Source: Bacteroidales bacterium (lineage in GTDB: Bacteria > Bacteroidota > Bacteroidia > Bacteroidales > Muribaculaceae). From it: 14,732 bases of DNA. This document shows, one piece after another, positions 14,307 to 14,732 of this stretch (the stretch's first letter is position 1; every line of letters starts with the position of its first letter). A model generated the notes under the pieces. It made no database searches. It worked only from the letters and a program-made list of their open reading frames with translations, and was not told the DNA's origin. Both the position numbers and the translations under genes were made by a program. The DNA is taken from positions 1 to 14,732 of the forward strand of contig SFJG01000051.1 in assembly GCA_004555955.1 (NCBI GenBank), in the 5' to 3' direction.

Positions 14307-14732
14307 ATGACAATTCCAAAATTTCCAAATTTCTTAGGTGTTGTGCTTCAATCATTGAAAGATGGAAAAGAGCATGCCATACAAAAAGGGAATAACAGCA
14401 TAAAAGATTACGTTATTAAGGAATTTTCTTTAACAGATAGTGATTTAAAAGAATTAGTACCAAGCGGCCAACAGGCTATTTACTACAATCGCATATCTTG
14501 GTCTATTACATACTTGAGAAAAGCAGGGTTGATTGAAAATGTATCTCGTGGTGTGCTGAAAATAACAGATTTGGGCGTTTCTGAATTAAGAAATATTGAT
14601 CAAATTAATATCGATTATCTCAGGAAATTTTCTAGTTTTCGAACATTCACAAATAGGGATGAGGCCATTGAGGGACACTCCCAGATTGTTTCTGATGAGA
14701 ATGAGTGTATGGATTCTCCAGAAATGAATCTT
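14307..14732 (+). CDS. Mrr-type restriction protein, N-terminal part (3' truncated by the window)
   Basis: The frame is open from ATG 14307 to the window end (142 residues), with AAAGGAG (14292-14298) 8 nt upstream. The sequence begins MTIPKFPNFLGVVLQSLKDG and continues with FSLTDSDLKELVPSG, YNRISWSITYLRKAGLIEN and RGVLKITDLGVSEL. This is the pattern of the Mrr N-terminal winged-helix domain (Mrr_N), which in Mrr-type type IV restriction enzymes precedes a PD-(D/E)xK nuclease domain that would lie beyond the edge. Such enzymes cut DNA carrying foreign methylation. After the domain (residues ~97-142) is a polar linker. The gene is strikingly AT-rich (TTA, AAA, ATT, GAT codons) compared with everything to its left, which points to recent transfer. 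Whether the nuclease domain is intact cannot be seen. Confidence 0.82.
   Translation, partial: MTIPKFPNFLGVVLQSLKDGKEHAIQKGNNSIKDYVIKEFSLTDSDLKELVPSGQQAIYYNRISWSITYLRKAGLIENVSRGVLKITDLGVSELRNIDQINIDYLRKFSSFRTFTNRDEAIEGHSQIVSDENECMDSPEMNL

Overview
The window reads as chromosomal DNA of a free-living Gram-negative bacterium. It encodes an ExbD-type TonB-energising protein, a TolC-like outer-membrane factor and a probable lipoprotein. Base composition is moderate, with many TCG/CGA steps and strong codon preferences (CAA for Gln, CTC for Leu, AAA for Lys). The short C-x5-DC-type cysteine cluster in the lipoprotein resembles those of Myxococcota and other former Deltaproteobacteria. That lineage is inference only; no rRNA or tRNA gene is present to settle it.

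Layout. 1-426 is the 3' end of an unrecognised gene, closed by an intrinsic terminator (454-487). 427-738 holds a candidate promoter and two copies of a GC-rich hairpin repeat. From 739 all genes run rightwards. ExbD (739-1248) is followed by a tightly coupled trio: a TolC-like outer-membrane factor (1343-2722), a large ZIP-like permease with His-rich segments (2722-4617, TAATG overlap) and a DUF192 probable lipoprotein (4614-5273, ATGA overlap). Next comes a 1583-aa protein of unknown function with a C-terminal alpha/beta-hydrolase domain (5391-10142), then a DtxR/MntR-family regulator with a FeoA domain (10211-10894). The ExbD, ZIP and DtxR genes together suggest a metal-homeostasis neighbourhood. 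The giant protein is the least explained gene and the best candidate for something undescribed.

10895-11405 is a repeat-rich spacer: an 18-bp tandem repeat, a 79-bp tandem repeat, four REP-like hairpins plus a fifth that doubles as a terminator, and a candidate ppdK promoter. Pyruvate phosphate dikinase (ppdK, 11406-14093) follows and ends at a strong terminator. Three more hairpins of the same family (14178-14274) lie between it and the AT-rich start of an Mrr-type restriction gene that runs off the right edge and looks horizontally acquired.

Three observations stand out. (i) Eight hairpins share one architecture, an outer stem, then C / CG internal loop, then an inner stem opening TAT...ATA, with stem sequences that covary. 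(ii) The giant uncharacterised hydrolase-domain protein carries an internal protein-level repeat. (iii) Synonymous codon choice switches abruptly halfway through ppdK: glutamine goes from almost all CAA to all CAG.
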